DNA of 64,000 nt from Agromyces atrinae (GCF_013407835.1 NZ_JACCBI010000001.1:3162001-3226000), one strand, 5' to 3'. Shown: positions 23,185 through 32,049, counted from the first letter of the stretch. The notes: a model not told the origin generated them from the letters alone. Made by a program: numbers and translations.

Positions 23185-24045
23185 ATGACGTTCAACCCGA
23201 ACGCGGACATCTCCGGCGGCAAGGCCTCGAAGCGCGGCCGCACGACGGGCCTCGCGATCGGCGGTGGCGGTCTCGGCGTACTCGCCCTCGTGCTGCTCTC
23301 GCAGTTCCTCGGCGTCGACCTCACGGGTCTCGTCGGAGGCCAGCCGCAGCAGCAGGTCGAGGAGCAGTCGCTCGAACGCTGCCAGACCGGCGCCGACGCG
23401 AACGCCGACATCGAGTGCCGCATGAAGGGCGCGTCGGCGTCGCTCGACGACTACTGGTCGCGCGCGCTCGAGGGCTACACCTCGCCGACCGACCTCGTGA
23501 TGTTCGACGACGCCACCGCGACCGGCTGCGGCAATGCGACCTCGGCGACGGGCCCGTTCTACTGCCCGACCGACCAGACGATCTACCTCGACACCGACTT
23601 CTACGGCGAGCTCTCGAGTCGCTTCGGGGCGTCGGGAGGCCCGCTCGCCGAGATGTACGTCGTCGCGCACGAGTGGGGCCACCACATCCAGAACCTCCTC
23701 GGCACGCTCGAGTCGACGCGCGACGGACAGACCGGCGCCGACTCGAACGCCGTCCGCGTCGAGCTGCAGGCCGACTGCTTCGCGGGTGCGTGGGTCGCCG
23801 ATGCATCGACGACGACGGATGACGCGGGCCAGGCCTTCTTCGAACCCGTGACCGAAGCGCAGATCGATGAAGCCCTCTCGGCCGCGGCAGCGGTCGGCGA
23901 CGATCGCATCCAGCAGGCCAGTCAGGGCTACGTTGACCCCCACACGTTCTCGCACGGAACGAGCGAGCAGCGTCAGCGCTGGTTCATGGCCGGCTACGAC
24001 GGCGGCCCGGGCTCGTGCGACACGTTCGCCGCGTCATTCCTCTGA
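23185..24045 (+). CDS. YpfJ-family neutral zinc metallopeptidase
   Basis: A 286-residue protein of the Zn_peptidase (PF04228, YpfJ/KPN_02809) family. It starts FNPNADISGGK and R(G/R)-rich residues, has one hydrophobic segment (~30-52), then the conserved outside domain: FYCPTDQTIYLDTDFY, and zinc motif VVAHEWGHHIQNLLG with first His at residue 162. The C-terminal GYVDPHTFSHGTSEQRQRWFMAGY is strongly conserved in the family. It is a membrane-anchored, extracytoplasmic protease-like protein of unknown substrate. It follows pip by 10 bases, but its own -10 hexamer suggests independent transcription. Confidence 0.92.
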   Translation: MTFNPNADISGGKASKRGRTTGLAIGGGGLGVLALVLLSQFLGVDLTGLVGGQPQQQVEEQSLERCQTGADANADIECRMKGASASLDDYWSRALEGYTSPTDLVMFDDATATGCGNATSATGPFYCPTDQTIYLDTDFYGELSSRFGASGGPLAEMYVVAHEWGHHIQNLLGTLESTRDGQTGADSNAVRVELQADCFAGAWVADASTTTDDAGQAFFEPVTEAQIDEALSAAAAVGDDRIQQASQGYVDPHTFSHGTSEQRQRWFMAGYDGGPGSCDTFAASFL

Positions 24046-24087
24046 GCCCCGCCCACTGATCGGCGACCTCAGCACGTCGCCCCATCT

Positions 24088-24177
24088 CCGTTCACGGACG
24101 CTGCCGTTCGGTCATCCGCCCGGCGCGTCGCGCGTGACACGCCGGGACGGACGTAATCCTGCAGCATCCGTGAACGG
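24088..24177. terminator. Large two-tier hairpin between convergent genes
   Basis: Outer arms CCGTTCACGGACGCTGC (24088-24104) and 24161-24177 pair over 17 bp with one mismatch; inside them CCCGGCG and CGCCGGG form a further stem. It lies between a plus-strand metallopeptidase and a minus-strand glycosyltransferase, a natural place for a shared terminator. It may also be a repeat element of another family. Confidence 0.5.
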
Positions 24178-24231
24178 GTGCGGGGAGAGGAGAGCGGAGG
24201 CAGGGGAGGAGAGGGGTGCGGATGACGCAGG

Positions 24232-25431
24232 TTAGGGCTTCGCCGACTCGTCGAGGGGAGCGGGGGCGACGTCGGTGCCCGTCGAGAGCGGGCTGATCGG
24301 CGTCGTGCGCTGCGGGCGGTAGACGACGCGCGAGTGGAAGATGAAGCGCACGATGAACGCGAGCACGAGGGTGAGACCCTGAGCGACGACGCTCGGCATG
24401 AGGTGGAACTGCACGAGGAACGCGAGGAGCGGCAGGCGGATGAGTGCCTCGGTGCCGTTGAACGCGAACGACTGGGCGAAGCGCGTCCAGAACCTCTTGC
24501 CCTCGTTCCGCAGGTCGCGGAACACGAAGAACTCGAGCAGCAGGAAGTTGCCGATGATCGTGACGACGGCGGCGATGATCGCGGCGATGATGTAGTTCAC
24601 GTCGACCGCGACGAGACCGGCCATGATCGCGAGGTTCGCGACAGCGCCGAGGGCGCCGACGACCGCGAACGCCGACATGCGGCCGAAGCGCAGGGCGAAG
24701 AGCTGCGTGAGGAAGCGGAGCCCCTGCGTGAACGTCGCCTTCGACGATCCGGCGAAGCGCTCGCCGAAGACGAACGGCTCTTCGACGACGCGCAGCGGCT
24801 GACGCGCGAGGATCTCGAGGAGGATCTTGAACCCGCGCGGGCGGAGCGCGTCGACGTCGACGGCGGCGCGGCGCACCGCGAAGAAACCGGTCATCGGGTC
24901 GGTGCAGTTGCGGAGCTTGTTGGGGAACATCGCACGCGTCGCGGCGATCGAGACCGTCGAGACGAGGCGCCGGCCCCAGCCGCTCAGCCCGCCGTCGCTG
25001 CCGCCGGGAACGTGACGCGAGGCGACGACGACGTCGGCCTCGGTCGCCTCACCGGCATCGAGCAGCGTCGGGATCATCTCGGGCGGGTGCTGCAGGTCGC
25101 CGTCCATGACGACGCACCACGTGCCCGTCGACGCATTCATGCCGGCGATCACGGCACCCGAGAGGCCGCCGACGGGGTCGTCGCGGTGCAGCAGCCGAAC
25201 GGGGATGTCGCTCGTCTCCGCCGCGAGGAGCACGGCGGCGGGGGTGTCGTCGGTCGAGTCGTCGACGAAGAGGATCTCGACGCCCGCGGCGCGCTCGTCA
25301 CCGACGAGAGCGGTGCCGATGCGACGAACGAGTTCGCCGACGTTCGGGCTCTCGTTAAAGGTCGGGACGATGATCGTCGCTGAGAACGTGTCGATGATCG
25401 AAACGCTAGTGAGCGGGGATGCCGGTGGCAA
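24232..25431 (-). CDS. GT2 glycosyltransferase fused to a GtrA-like membrane domain
   Basis: A 399-residue protein: an N-terminal GT-A catalytic domain like dolichol/polyprenyl-phosphate sugar synthases (IIVPTFNESPNVGELV, VDDSTDDT, VVMDGDLQHPPE with DxD, DPMTGFFAVRR), then from ~255 four hydrophobic helices of the GtrA type. This fusion typically makes polyprenyl-phosphate-sugar and helps flip it across the membrane, supplying sugars for outer-face transfer. The only in-frame start before the catalytic core is TTG 25431, without a good ribosome site, so the exact N-terminus is uncertain. It is the distal gene of the exopolysaccharide locus, after a nucleotidyltransferase gene. Confidence 0.87.
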   Translation of the reverse strand: MPPASPLTSVSIIDTFSATIIVPTFNESPNVGELVRRIGTALVGDERAAGVEILFVDDSTDDTPAAVLLAAETSDIPVRLLHRDDPVGGLSGAVIAGMNASTGTWCVVMDGDLQHPPEMIPTLLDAGEATEADVVVASRHVPGGSDGGLSGWGRRLVSTVSIAATRAMFPNKLRNCTDPMTGFFAVRRAAVDVDALRPRGFKILLEILARQPLRVVEEPFVFGERFAGSSKATFTQGLRFLTQLFALRFGRMSAFAVVGALGAVANLAIMAGLVAVDVNYIIAAIIAAVVTIIGNFLLLEFFVFRDLRNEGKRFWTRFAQSFAFNGTEALIRLPLLAFLVQFHLMPSVVAQGLTLVLAFIVRFIFHSRVVYRPQRTTPISPLSTGTDVAPAPLDESAKP

Positions 25432-25440
25432 GCCAGGGGA

Positions 25441-25460
25441 GAAGAGTTCACATACTCTTC
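25441..25460. other. Short perfect hairpin before the GT2-GtrA gene
   Basis: GAAGAGT (25441-25447), 6-base loop, ACTCTTC (25454-25460), in the 54-bp gap between two minus-strand genes and ending 10 bases before the TTG start. It could be a weak terminator, an operator or a translation-control hairpin. Confidence 0.4.
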
Positions 25461-25485
25461 GCAGGCCGGCCGTCTCGGGCTGCGG

Positions 25486-25971
25486 TCACTCGCGCGCGGC
25501 CGACTCGAACTCGCGGGGGCGCTGCAGGGCGTCGAGGGCGGCGCGCAGCTTCGTGCTCGACGTGTGCATCGTGTACGGGAAGTACACGACCTCGACGCCG
25601 ACGGCCGCGAACTCGCGCTCGAGACGCATGCCCCGTTCGGTGCCGCGCCAGTCGTCGCCCTTGAAGAAGACGTCGAAGTGCACGTCGTTCCACGTGGCGA
25701 GCTTGTCGGGCACGACCTCGGCCCGCGCCTCGTCGACGTAGGAGATGTGGCTGACGATCTCGAGCCGTTCCGACAACGGCACGATCGGTGCCCTGCCCTT
25801 CGTGAGCTCGAGCATCTCATCGGAGACGACGCCCGCGATGAGGTAGTCGCACGCGCTCTTCGCGTGCTTGAGGATGTTGAGGTGGCCGACGTGGAACAGA
25901 TCGTAGGCGCCGGCGGCATAGCCGATCCGGCCTGTCGTTCGGGGTCGGGAAACGGGTTCGGTAAGCGTCAT
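25486..25971 (-). CDS. TagD/RfaE-like nucleotidyltransferase
   Basis: A 161-residue cytoplasmic enzyme (start at 25971) of the cytidylyl/adenylyltransferase superfamily. It has the first motif GAYDLFHVGHLNIL with HxGH, then GVVSDEML, PLSERLEIV, and FFKGDDWRGTERG. The last motif, usually RTxGISTT in glycerol-3-phosphate cytidylyltransferase, reads PYTMHTSSTKLR. It should activate a phosphorylated alcohol or sugar as a CDP or ADP derivative for the surrounding polysaccharide locus. An in-frame GTG at 25998 is an alternative start; neither start has a clear ribosome site. Substrate cannot be told from sequence; glycerol-3-phosphate is a plausible guess only. Confidence 0.83.
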   Translation of the reverse strand: MTLTEPVSRPRTTGRIGYAAGAYDLFHVGHLNILKHAKSACDYLIAGVVSDEMLELTKGRAPIVPLSERLEIVSHISYVDEARAEVVPDKLATWNDVHFDVFFKGDDWRGTERGMRLEREFAAVGVEVVYFPYTMHTSSTKLRAALDALQRPREFESAARE

Positions 25972-26051
25972 AGCGGGTAAGCTCGGGTTTTCTCTCACGC
26001 CGTCCGCGGGATTCGGGTTCCGCGTCGACGTTCGGGTCGGGAGATGGGGAG

Positions 26052-26057
26052 AGTGTA
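26052..26057 (-). promoter_or_regulatory. Possible -10 TACACT before the nucleotidyltransferase
   Basis: Minus-strand CTACACTCTC; the same 10 bases stand before the GT4 gene at 29774, suggesting a shared promoter type in the locus. It would give a leader of about 75 bases. No good -35 is visible. Confidence 0.35.
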
Positions 26058-26095
26058 GCGCTCAGGCGTTCGGGGCGCCAGAGTCGGGGATCGGG

Positions 26096-27427
26096 TCAGA
26101 CCGGGGCTTCACTGATGATGAATCGCGTCTTGCCTCCTACGTGGGGAATCGTGTCGACGACCTCGTGGCGCACGGGAACGGCGCCCGCGGCGTTGTCGTG
26201 GACGAGTCGGGCCGCGCGCTCGATGATCGCGAGTGCGTCGGGATCGTCGCCGGGGATGGCGCGCACGATGACCGAGTAGTCGGCCGCCTGCACGAGCTGG
26301 AACTGTCGCACGGCGCGGGGCGTCTTGCTGAAGAGCTGAGCGAGCGCCTCGCCCGCGACGACGCCGCCGCCCGGCAGCCGGAGCGCCTCGACGAGTCGGC
26401 CCGAGACGGGTGCGATGCGTGGCAGCGTCACGCCGCACGCGCACCTCCCGTTGATGGGCGTCGTGCGGTCGCCCATGCGGTAGCGGATGAGCGGGAAGAC
26501 GCGATTCGTCATGTCGGTCGCGACGACCTCGCCCGTCGTTCCGGCCTCGACGGGGTGTCCGTCGTCGTCGAGCACCTCGACGGTGCGCACGTCGCTGAAG
26601 AGGTGCAGGCCGTGCTGCTCGGCGCACTCGCCCGCGAGCCACGGCATCTCCGAGGCGCGGTAGTGGTCGTAGACGGGTGCGCCGAGGCCGGCCTCGATCT
26701 CGAGTCGCTGGCTCTCGGGCAGGGGCGCCGCGGTCACGGCGATCGCGCGCGGCGGGTGCATCGCGAGACCGAGACGGCCGAGGGCGCGCGCGAGTTCGAG
26801 AGCGGCCCCGACGTAGGCGAACAGGAGGGTCGGCCGAGCACGGTTCCACTCGTCGACGAACGTGCGCACCGCGTCATCCGTCATCGAGAACGCATCGAGG
26901 TGCAGGCGCTTCGACGGCCACCACTGGCGGTCGTGCTTCACGCGCGCGTCCCCCACGAGCACGTGCCGGTAGACGTTCGCGCGGTTGTCCCACGGGTCGA
27001 TGCCCCACCAGCGGAAGAGCCGCCACTCGATCGCCCGCGCGGGGAAGCGCAGGTCGCGCAGGATGCGGAGCGGCTGGCCCGTGCTGCCTCCCGTCGCCGA
27101 CTGAGCACTCGACTCGGGCGTCGCCTCGGGTGTGCGGATCGTGTCGAAGTTCGCGCGCACCGTCTCCTTGTCGAGGAGGGGGAGCGCGGTGAACGCGGCG
27201 GGGTCGCGCAGGTCATCGAGGCTGAACCCGGCGTCGCCGTAGAAGTCCCGGTAGAAGGGGCTGTTCTGCATCGCGAACCGCGCGTGCGCGATCGCGCGCG
27301 ACGCCCGGAGCGACTCGAGCTCGGCGGGATCGAGGTGATCGTTCCGACGGAACTCCCGCTCGAGCGCGAGGCTCGATCGGGCTCCCAGTCGGGTCTTCAC
27401 TTCGAAGGCGATTCTCTTGAGGACCAT
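26096..27427 (-). CDS. PaaK/CapK-like adenylate-forming enzyme
   Basis: A 443-residue protein of the phenylacetate-CoA ligase-like branch of the AMP-binding superfamily. The phosphate loop is SATGGSTGQPL, followed by YRASEMPWLAGECAEQHGLHL, TGEVVATDMTNRVFPLIRYRMGDRT and a C-terminal domain ending HVGGKTRFIISE. A small zinc-site-like CACG occurs in RCACGVTLPR, as in PaaK relatives. Members within capsule and exopolysaccharide clusters (CapK) probably activate a carboxylic acid for transfer onto the glycan, but none of the substrates is established. ATG 27427 follows GAGGGGGAA. It is in a minus-strand run after two GT4 genes. Confidence 0.85.
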   Translation of the reverse strand: MVLKRIAFEVKTRLGARSSLALEREFRRNDHLDPAELESLRASRAIAHARFAMQNSPFYRDFYGDAGFSLDDLRDPAAFTALPLLDKETVRANFDTIRTPEATPESSAQSATGGSTGQPLRILRDLRFPARAIEWRLFRWWGIDPWDNRANVYRHVLVGDARVKHDRQWWPSKRLHLDAFSMTDDAVRTFVDEWNRARPTLLFAYVGAALELARALGRLGLAMHPPRAIAVTAAPLPESQRLEIEAGLGAPVYDHYRASEMPWLAGECAEQHGLHLFSDVRTVEVLDDDGHPVEAGTTGEVVATDMTNRVFPLIRYRMGDRTTPINGRCACGVTLPRIAPVSGRLVEALRLPGGGVVAGEALAQLFSKTPRAVRQFQLVQAADYSVIVRAIPGDDPDALAIIERAARLVHDNAAGAVPVRHEVVDTIPHVGGKTRFIISEAPV

Positions 27428-27462
27428 GGGTGGTTCCCCCTCTCGCGCGTTCGGGGCGCGAT

Positions 27463-28506
27463 TCAGTGTGCGACGTTCAGGTCTCGGCGACGGCGGTGTC
27501 CCGCTCGTGCGTCGAGCGCGGTGCGAAACGCATCCGCGTGGGCGGCGCCGGCGAGAGTCCACTCGCGTGCGCCGAGGTCGGGTGAGCCCGTCTCGGGCCG
27601 GGGAGCGGCGAGGGCCGCCGCGATGTCGTCGGCGCCGAGGTCGCCGTCGAAGAGGTGCACCCAGCCGGCGCCCACCTCGATCGCGAGACGCCGGTTGACG
27701 TCGTTCGCGGGCACGAGCACGGGCCGGTCGAGGGAGAGGGCGGCGAGCACCGTACCGGAGTTGTGCATGTGCCGGTACGGCAGCACGACGAGCTCGGCCT
27801 CGCCGATCGATCTCACGAGGTCGGGCTCGTCGAGGAAGGCGAGGTGCAGGGCGATCCTGTCGTCTCCCGCCGCGAGACCACGAAGGGTCGCGGCGAGCTC
27901 GGGCGTCGACGGCTTCCCGGAGACGTGCAGTGAGAGCGACGGATCGTCGAGGGAGCGGAACGCCTCGACGAGACCCTCGACACCCTTGTACCGCCGGATC
28001 AGACCGACGTAGGCGACGCGCCCCGCGACGCTCTCGCTCGTCGGGAAACGCTCGAACCAGTCGCGGTAGTGACCGTGCGGGATCGTCGCCGCGAGTTCGC
28101 CCGAGGGGAACTCGGTGAGGTCGTTGAGCCTGATGCGGAGGGTCGTCGCGCGGTCGAACCCGTCGAGCAGGAGTGCGTCGATGCGGCCGAGTCCGTCGGG
28201 TCGCTCGAGATTGTGCCAGGTGCGGATGACGGGGGTGCGCGTCATCCGGAGGCGGAGGAGGAAGGCTGCGGCGAAGAGCCGGCGGACCACACGGCCCGCG
28301 AGCCGATGCCCGCCGAAGATGATCTCGGGCCAGTGCACGTGGAAGACGTCGTAGTGACCGAACAGCGCGCGGCGGTAGCTGAAGAAGCGCACCTCGGCGC
28401 CGGGCTCGCTCTCGAGCGCCGCGATGAGCTGCACGAGGTAGGGGTTCGTCGTGGGTCGGATCTCGCGCAACGACTCGAGCACGACGATCGGCGCGGTCAC
28501 ACTCAT
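27463..28506 (-). CDS. GT4-like glycosyltransferase
   Basis: A 347-residue GT-B-type transferase. The N-terminal half has VVLESLREIRPTTNPYLVQLI, VFHVHWPE and TWHNLERPDG; the C-terminal nucleotide-sugar half has YVGLIRRYKGVEGLVEAF and VVLPYRHMHNSGTVLAALSLDRPVL, in which the usual glutamate-bearing E-x7-E motif is not evident (HNSGTVLAALSLDRP instead). Its ATG overlaps the stop of the upstream GT4 gene (ATGA), so the two are coupled. It adds a sugar to the lipid-linked repeat unit on the cytoplasmic side; donor and linkage cannot be predicted. Confidence 0.82.
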   Translation of the reverse strand: MSVTAPIVVLESLREIRPTTNPYLVQLIAALESEPGAEVRFFSYRRALFGHYDVFHVHWPEIIFGGHRLAGRVVRRLFAAAFLLRLRMTRTPVIRTWHNLERPDGLGRIDALLLDGFDRATTLRIRLNDLTEFPSGELAATIPHGHYRDWFERFPTSESVAGRVAYVGLIRRYKGVEGLVEAFRSLDDPSLSLHVSGKPSTPELAATLRGLAAGDDRIALHLAFLDEPDLVRSIGEAELVVLPYRHMHNSGTVLAALSLDRPVLVPANDVNRRLAIEVGAGWVHLFDGDLGADDIAAALAAPRPETGSPDLGAREWTLAGAAHADAFRTALDARAGHRRRRDLNVAH

Positions 28507-29774
28507 CGCGCGACCTCGAGCTGCAGCACATCGGAGTACCACTCGTCGACGAGGCGGGTCAGCCGGCCCGCACCCCAGCGGTCGTGGGGCACGCCGCCGC
28601 GCTCGCCCGCGAGCCGCAACTGCTCGGCGAGGTTGCCGACGATGTCGCCGTCGATCGAGGCGACGAAGGCGTTCGGTTCGGCGAGCAGCGGCGGCCCGCC
28701 GAGGGGCAGGCAGACGACGGGGCAGCCGAGCGTGCTCGCCTCGGCGGCCGCCCACCCCGCCTGGTCGTGCATCGACGGGAAGAGCATCGCGTCGGCCTCG
28801 GCGAGGGCGCGCAGCACCTCGGCGCGCGGACGATGCCCGAGGAACCGGATGCGTGCGGTGACGCCGAGCTCGGCGGCGAGCGACTCGAGCAGTTCGCGTT
28901 GCGGGCCCGATCCGTAGATGTCGAGAGTCCACTCGGTGCTCGTCTCGCGGGCGATCGCCGAGATCGCGAGCGGCACGCCCTTGAGTGGGATGAGGCGACC
29001 GACGTACACGGCTCGCTTGGTCGGCGTCGGCCCCGTCGAACGGGGCTCGGGTTCGGGCATCGCCGCGAGGTCGAGCGCCGCGTTCGGCTCGACGATCACG
29101 CGCTCGGCACGCCGGAATCGATCGGCGACGTCCTGGTTCTGCGCGATGACGAGGCTCGCGCGACGAGCCGCGGGGTCGCCGAAGATACGCCGGGGAACGC
29201 GCGTGACGAGGTCGCGGATGAGTTCGTAGACGAGGCCCCGCGTGCCGAGCCAGCGGCGCAGCTTCCAGTACGGCATCTTCGTCGCCCCGCCGATCGGGCC
29301 CCACACGAACGGCACGTCCGGCAGTCGGCTGAGGCCGCACGGCATCCAGTCGTTGGCGAACGTCACGTGGTGGACGAGGTCGAAGTGCAGTTCGGCATGC
29401 AGTCGCGTGACGGTGCGGAGGAGCTTCCGCTGCCACAGGGCGTAGTACCAGTAGAGATCCCACGAGTGCTTCCACCACGCACGCACGCGGTCGGAGAGAT
29501 CGATATGGATGACGGTGAGATGCGACGCGAGTTCGGGGTCGGCCGCGAGGGCGGCCGTCACGGCGGGCTCGAAGCGTCGTCGTGTCACCACCCAGACGTC
29601 GTCGTGCTCGGCCGCGGCCGTCGCGAAAGCCCAACCGGCGCTCGCTTCAGGTTCCTCGACGGGTCCGCAGGCGTAGGCACTGAGGAAGACACGTCGACGG
29701 CGGTTCGGGGCGCGGTCGTTCGGGGTCGTCGGTATGGCGGGCATTCGGGTATGTCCGTTCATCGGGTTCGCCAC
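28503..29774 (-). CDS. Glycosyltransferase family 4
   Basis: A 423-residue GT-B glycosyltransferase: FLSAYACGPVEEPEASAGWAF and VHHVTFANDWMPCGL in the acceptor half, PFVWGPIGGATKMPYWKLRR as seen in capsule GT4 enzymes, then YVGRLIPLKGV, DIYGSGPQRELLESLAAELG, FLGHRPRAEVL, and the donor motif MLFPSMHDQAGWAAAEASTLGCPVV (here an alanine stands where the E-x7-E family has its first Glu). Start GTG 29774 or ATG 29762; no clear ribosome site for either. A TACACT hexamer at 29802-29807 can serve as -10. First gene of a five-gene minus-strand run. Confidence 0.85.
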   Translation of the reverse strand: MANPMNGHTRMPAIPTTPNDRAPNRRRRVFLSAYACGPVEEPEASAGWAFATAAAEHDDVWVVTRRRFEPAVTAALAADPELASHLTVIHIDLSDRVRAWWKHSWDLYWYYALWQRKLLRTVTRLHAELHFDLVHHVTFANDWMPCGLSRLPDVPFVWGPIGGATKMPYWKLRRWLGTRGLVYELIRDLVTRVPRRIFGDPAARRASLVIAQNQDVADRFRRAERVIVEPNAALDLAAMPEPEPRSTGPTPTKRAVYVGRLIPLKGVPLAISAIARETSTEWTLDIYGSGPQRELLESLAAELGVTARIRFLGHRPRAEVLRALAEADAMLFPSMHDQAGWAAAEASTLGCPVVCLPLGGPPLLAEPNAFVASIDGDIVGNLAEQLRLAGERGGVPHDRWGAGRLTRLVDEWYSDVLQLEVAR

Positions 29775-29801
29775 GGTTAGGGAGCCGTGACGTTCGGTGA
29801 G

Positions 29802-29807
29802 AGTGTA
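29802..29807 (-). promoter_or_regulatory. Possible -10 TACACT for the minus-strand glycosyltransferase run
   Basis: Minus-strand TACACT in the divergent gap 29775-29878, giving a leader of about 20 bases. The CTACACTCTC context is identical to that at 26052. A -35 is not evident. Confidence 0.35.
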
Positions 29808-29878
29808 GTCTCCCCCCGAGCCCCCCGTCGACTGCCCCGTACGGGTGGCCTCACCCGGTGCCCGACGGAGGACGACGA

Positions 29879-30820
29879 ATGAGTGTGGTGACCGTGGCCG
29901 TGGCCACCTTCCGCCGGCCCGAACGCCTCCACGCGCTCATCCCTCGACTGTTCGCCCAGTTCGAGACCGCCGTGGCCTGGCGCCCCGACCTGACCCTCGG
30001 CCTCGTGATCATCGACAACGACCCCGACGAGAGCGCACGCGAGACCGTCGCCAAGCACGTCGATGATCGTGTGCGCTACACGACCGAAGCCGCGCCGGGC
30101 GTGACGGCGGTGCGGAACCGGGCGCTCGACGAGTCGGCCGGCTCCGACCTGCTCGTCTTCATCGACGATGACGAGAGCCCCGAGGAGCGCTGGCTCGTCG
30201 CCCTCATCGAGACGCGCGAACGGTTCACCGCGACCGCCGTCGCCGGCCCCGTCGTCGCGGCGCCCGACGGGCCGGTCGACCCGTGGGTCGTCGCGAGCGA
30301 GTCGCACCTGCGCACGCATCGAGCGGGGCTCGTCACGGGCGACGCCGTCGACCGGGCGGCGACGAACAACCTGCTGCTCGACCGCGCATGGGTCGAGCGG
30401 CATGCGCTGCGTTTCGACGAGCGATTCGGCCTGACGGGCGGCGAGGACTCGCTCTTCACCCGGCGACTCGTGAAGCTCGGCGGGCGCATCGTGTGGTGCA
30501 CCGAGGCCGTCGTGCACGACCACATCCCCGCCGATCGCATGAGCCGTTCGTACAACCTCCGCCGCGTGTTCTCGCTCTCGAACGCGGGTGCGCGCGTCGA
30601 TCTGGCGCTCGCCGATTCATTCGGCGAGCGTCTCGTCGTGCGAGCCCGCCTCGCGCTCAGCGGCCTCGCGCGCATCGTCATCGGCGTCGCGCGGGCGACG
30701 CGCGGACGGCTCCGCGGTTCCCTCCGCGACCGCGCCTTCGGCGAACGCTTCGCGATGCGCGGCCGCGGAGAGCTCGCGGCCGTCGTCGGCTACGCGGCGT
30801 CGCCGTACCGGCGCGGGTGA
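29879..30820 (+). CDS. Glycosyltransferase family 2
   Basis: A 313-residue GT-A enzyme. N-terminal VTVAVATFRRPERLHALIPRLF, then LVIIDNDPDESA, TTEAAPGVTAVRNRALDES, and FIDDDESPEERWL with the metal-binding Asp cluster; later TNNLLLDRAW, LTGGEDSLFTRRL (the GGEDxxL acceptor-site motif) and CTEAVVHDHIPADR. It is the EpsH-like type found in many exopolysaccharide clusters. ATG 29879 has GGAGGACGACGA just before it. It is monocistronic: divergent from one GT4 gene and convergent with the next, with only 10 bases between stops. Confidence 0.87.
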   Translation: MSVVTVAVATFRRPERLHALIPRLFAQFETAVAWRPDLTLGLVIIDNDPDESARETVAKHVDDRVRYTTEAAPGVTAVRNRALDESAGSDLLVFIDDDESPEERWLVALIETRERFTATAVAGPVVAAPDGPVDPWVVASESHLRTHRAGLVTGDAVDRAATNNLLLDRAWVERHALRFDERFGLTGGEDSLFTRRLVKLGGRIVWCTEAVVHDHIPADRMSRSYNLRRVFSLSNAGARVDLALADSFGERLVVRARLALSGLARIVIGVARATRGRLRGSLRDRAFGERFAMRGRGELAAVVGYAASPYRRG

Positions 30821-30830
30821 GCTCCGGCCT

Positions 30831-32009
30831 CTAGCCGCGCGGGGCGAGGAGGGCGTTCATCCGTCCGACGAGCTCGCGTCGGTAGCGTTCCGGTGAGAGT
30901 CGCGTCGCGGCATCCTCGGCCGAGCGCTCGGCGGCGTCCCGCATCGCGGGCCACTCGTCGGCGATGCGCCTCACGGCCGCCGCGATCGCGGCGGCGTCGT
31001 CGGCCGGCACCGTGACGGCCGAGTCGAAGCCCGCGGCCGCCTCGCGCAGACCGCTCGTGTCGCTCACGATGACGGGCCGGCGAGCGAGCACTCCCTCGAC
31101 GGCCGTGTTGCCGAACGGCTCGTCGCTGCGCGAGGGGATGACGATGATGTCGGCCGCGTCGAGGAATGGCCACACGTCGGAGTGGAATCCCGTGAGGGCG
31201 ACCGTGTCGCGCAGGCCGTGGGCGGCGATCGTCTCGCGCAGGTCGTCCTCGAACCACTCGTAGCCGCTGAACACGGCGCCGATGAGGTCTGCGCGGACGG
31301 GCAGACCGTCGCCGCGCAACGCGATGACCGCGTCGACGACGAGGTCGGGGCCCTTGCGGGGTGACAACCGGCCGAGATAGGCGAGGCGGATGTCGCCCGT
31401 GAGGCTCTCTCGCGCGGCCGACGGTGCCGCGGGGCCGGCGACGCCGTTGTAGACCACGACGCTCCGCTCGCCGAGGTCGGGGTCGACGCTCGCGATGACA
31501 CCGCGACTGAACTCGCTGTTGACGACGACCGCGTGTGCGGCGCGGTGCGGCAGGTAGAGCAAGCGCAGCACCGTCGCCGACGCGCTCGATTCGGCCTCGT
31601 GCACGTGGCTCATGACCCGGGTGCGCCGCAGTCGGGCGATGACGGGCCAGAGGGGGATCGTGACGGTGCTGACGTAGATCGCATCGGGGCGGAACCTGCT
31701 GATCGCGCGCCACGCGTGCACCGCGCCGAGCACGCTCTGGCCGATGAGCGCGGGGATGCCGCGGAGGCTCACGAGGCTCTTCCTGAGCACCAGGGTCGGC
31801 GCGATCTCGACGCGTGCGCCGGCATCGCGCAGGGCCACGACGAGAGGGCCGTCCGCGGGGAGGACGACCGTCACGTCCATGTCGTCGGCGACGAAGCCGG
31901 CGACGCTCTCGAGTAGCACCCGATCGGAACCGTAGAGCTCGGCACCCGGGTGCACCGCGAGAATGCGAGGCTTCCGGGCCCGGCGGAATCGTGCAGCCAC
32001 GTCGCTCAC
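30831..32009 (-). CDS. Glycosyltransferase family 4
   Basis: A 392-residue GT-B enzyme: RILAVHPGAELYGSDRVLLESV, SHVHEAESSASATVLRLLYLPH, VVVNSEFSRGVI, VYNGVAGP, LAYLGRLSPRKGPDLVVDAV, and the donor-site motif IPSRSDEPFGNTAVEGVLARRPVIVSD with E and E seven residues apart, as in retaining GT4 transferases. The GTG start at 32009 follows GGAGGCGG at a workable distance. It is divergent from the GT2 gene at 32088 and stands alone on its strand. Confidence 0.88.
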   Translation of the reverse strand: MSDVAARFRRARKPRILAVHPGAELYGSDRVLLESVAGFVADDMDVTVVLPADGPLVVALRDAGARVEIAPTLVLRKSLVSLRGIPALIGQSVLGAVHAWRAISRFRPDAIYVSTVTIPLWPVIARLRRTRVMSHVHEAESSASATVLRLLYLPHRAAHAVVVNSEFSRGVIASVDPDLGERSVVVYNGVAGPAAPSAARESLTGDIRLAYLGRLSPRKGPDLVVDAVIALRGDGLPVRADLIGAVFSGYEWFEDDLRETIAAHGLRDTVALTGFHSDVWPFLDAADIIVIPSRSDEPFGNTAVEGVLARRPVIVSDTSGLREAAAGFDSAVTVPADDAAAIAAAVRRIADEWPAMRDAAERSAEDAATRLSPERYRRELVGRMNALLAPRG

Positions 32010-32049
32010 GCCCCCGTCCGCCTCCGGTCGGCTCTGCCGACGCTCGGCC

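Noticed and set aside
26096..28531. One large fused protein covering the PaaK-like gene and sequence upstream
   Set aside because: The first ~370 residues are an Arg/Pro-rich shadow of the GT4 gene in another frame; the true gene begins at ATG 27427 with a ribosome site.
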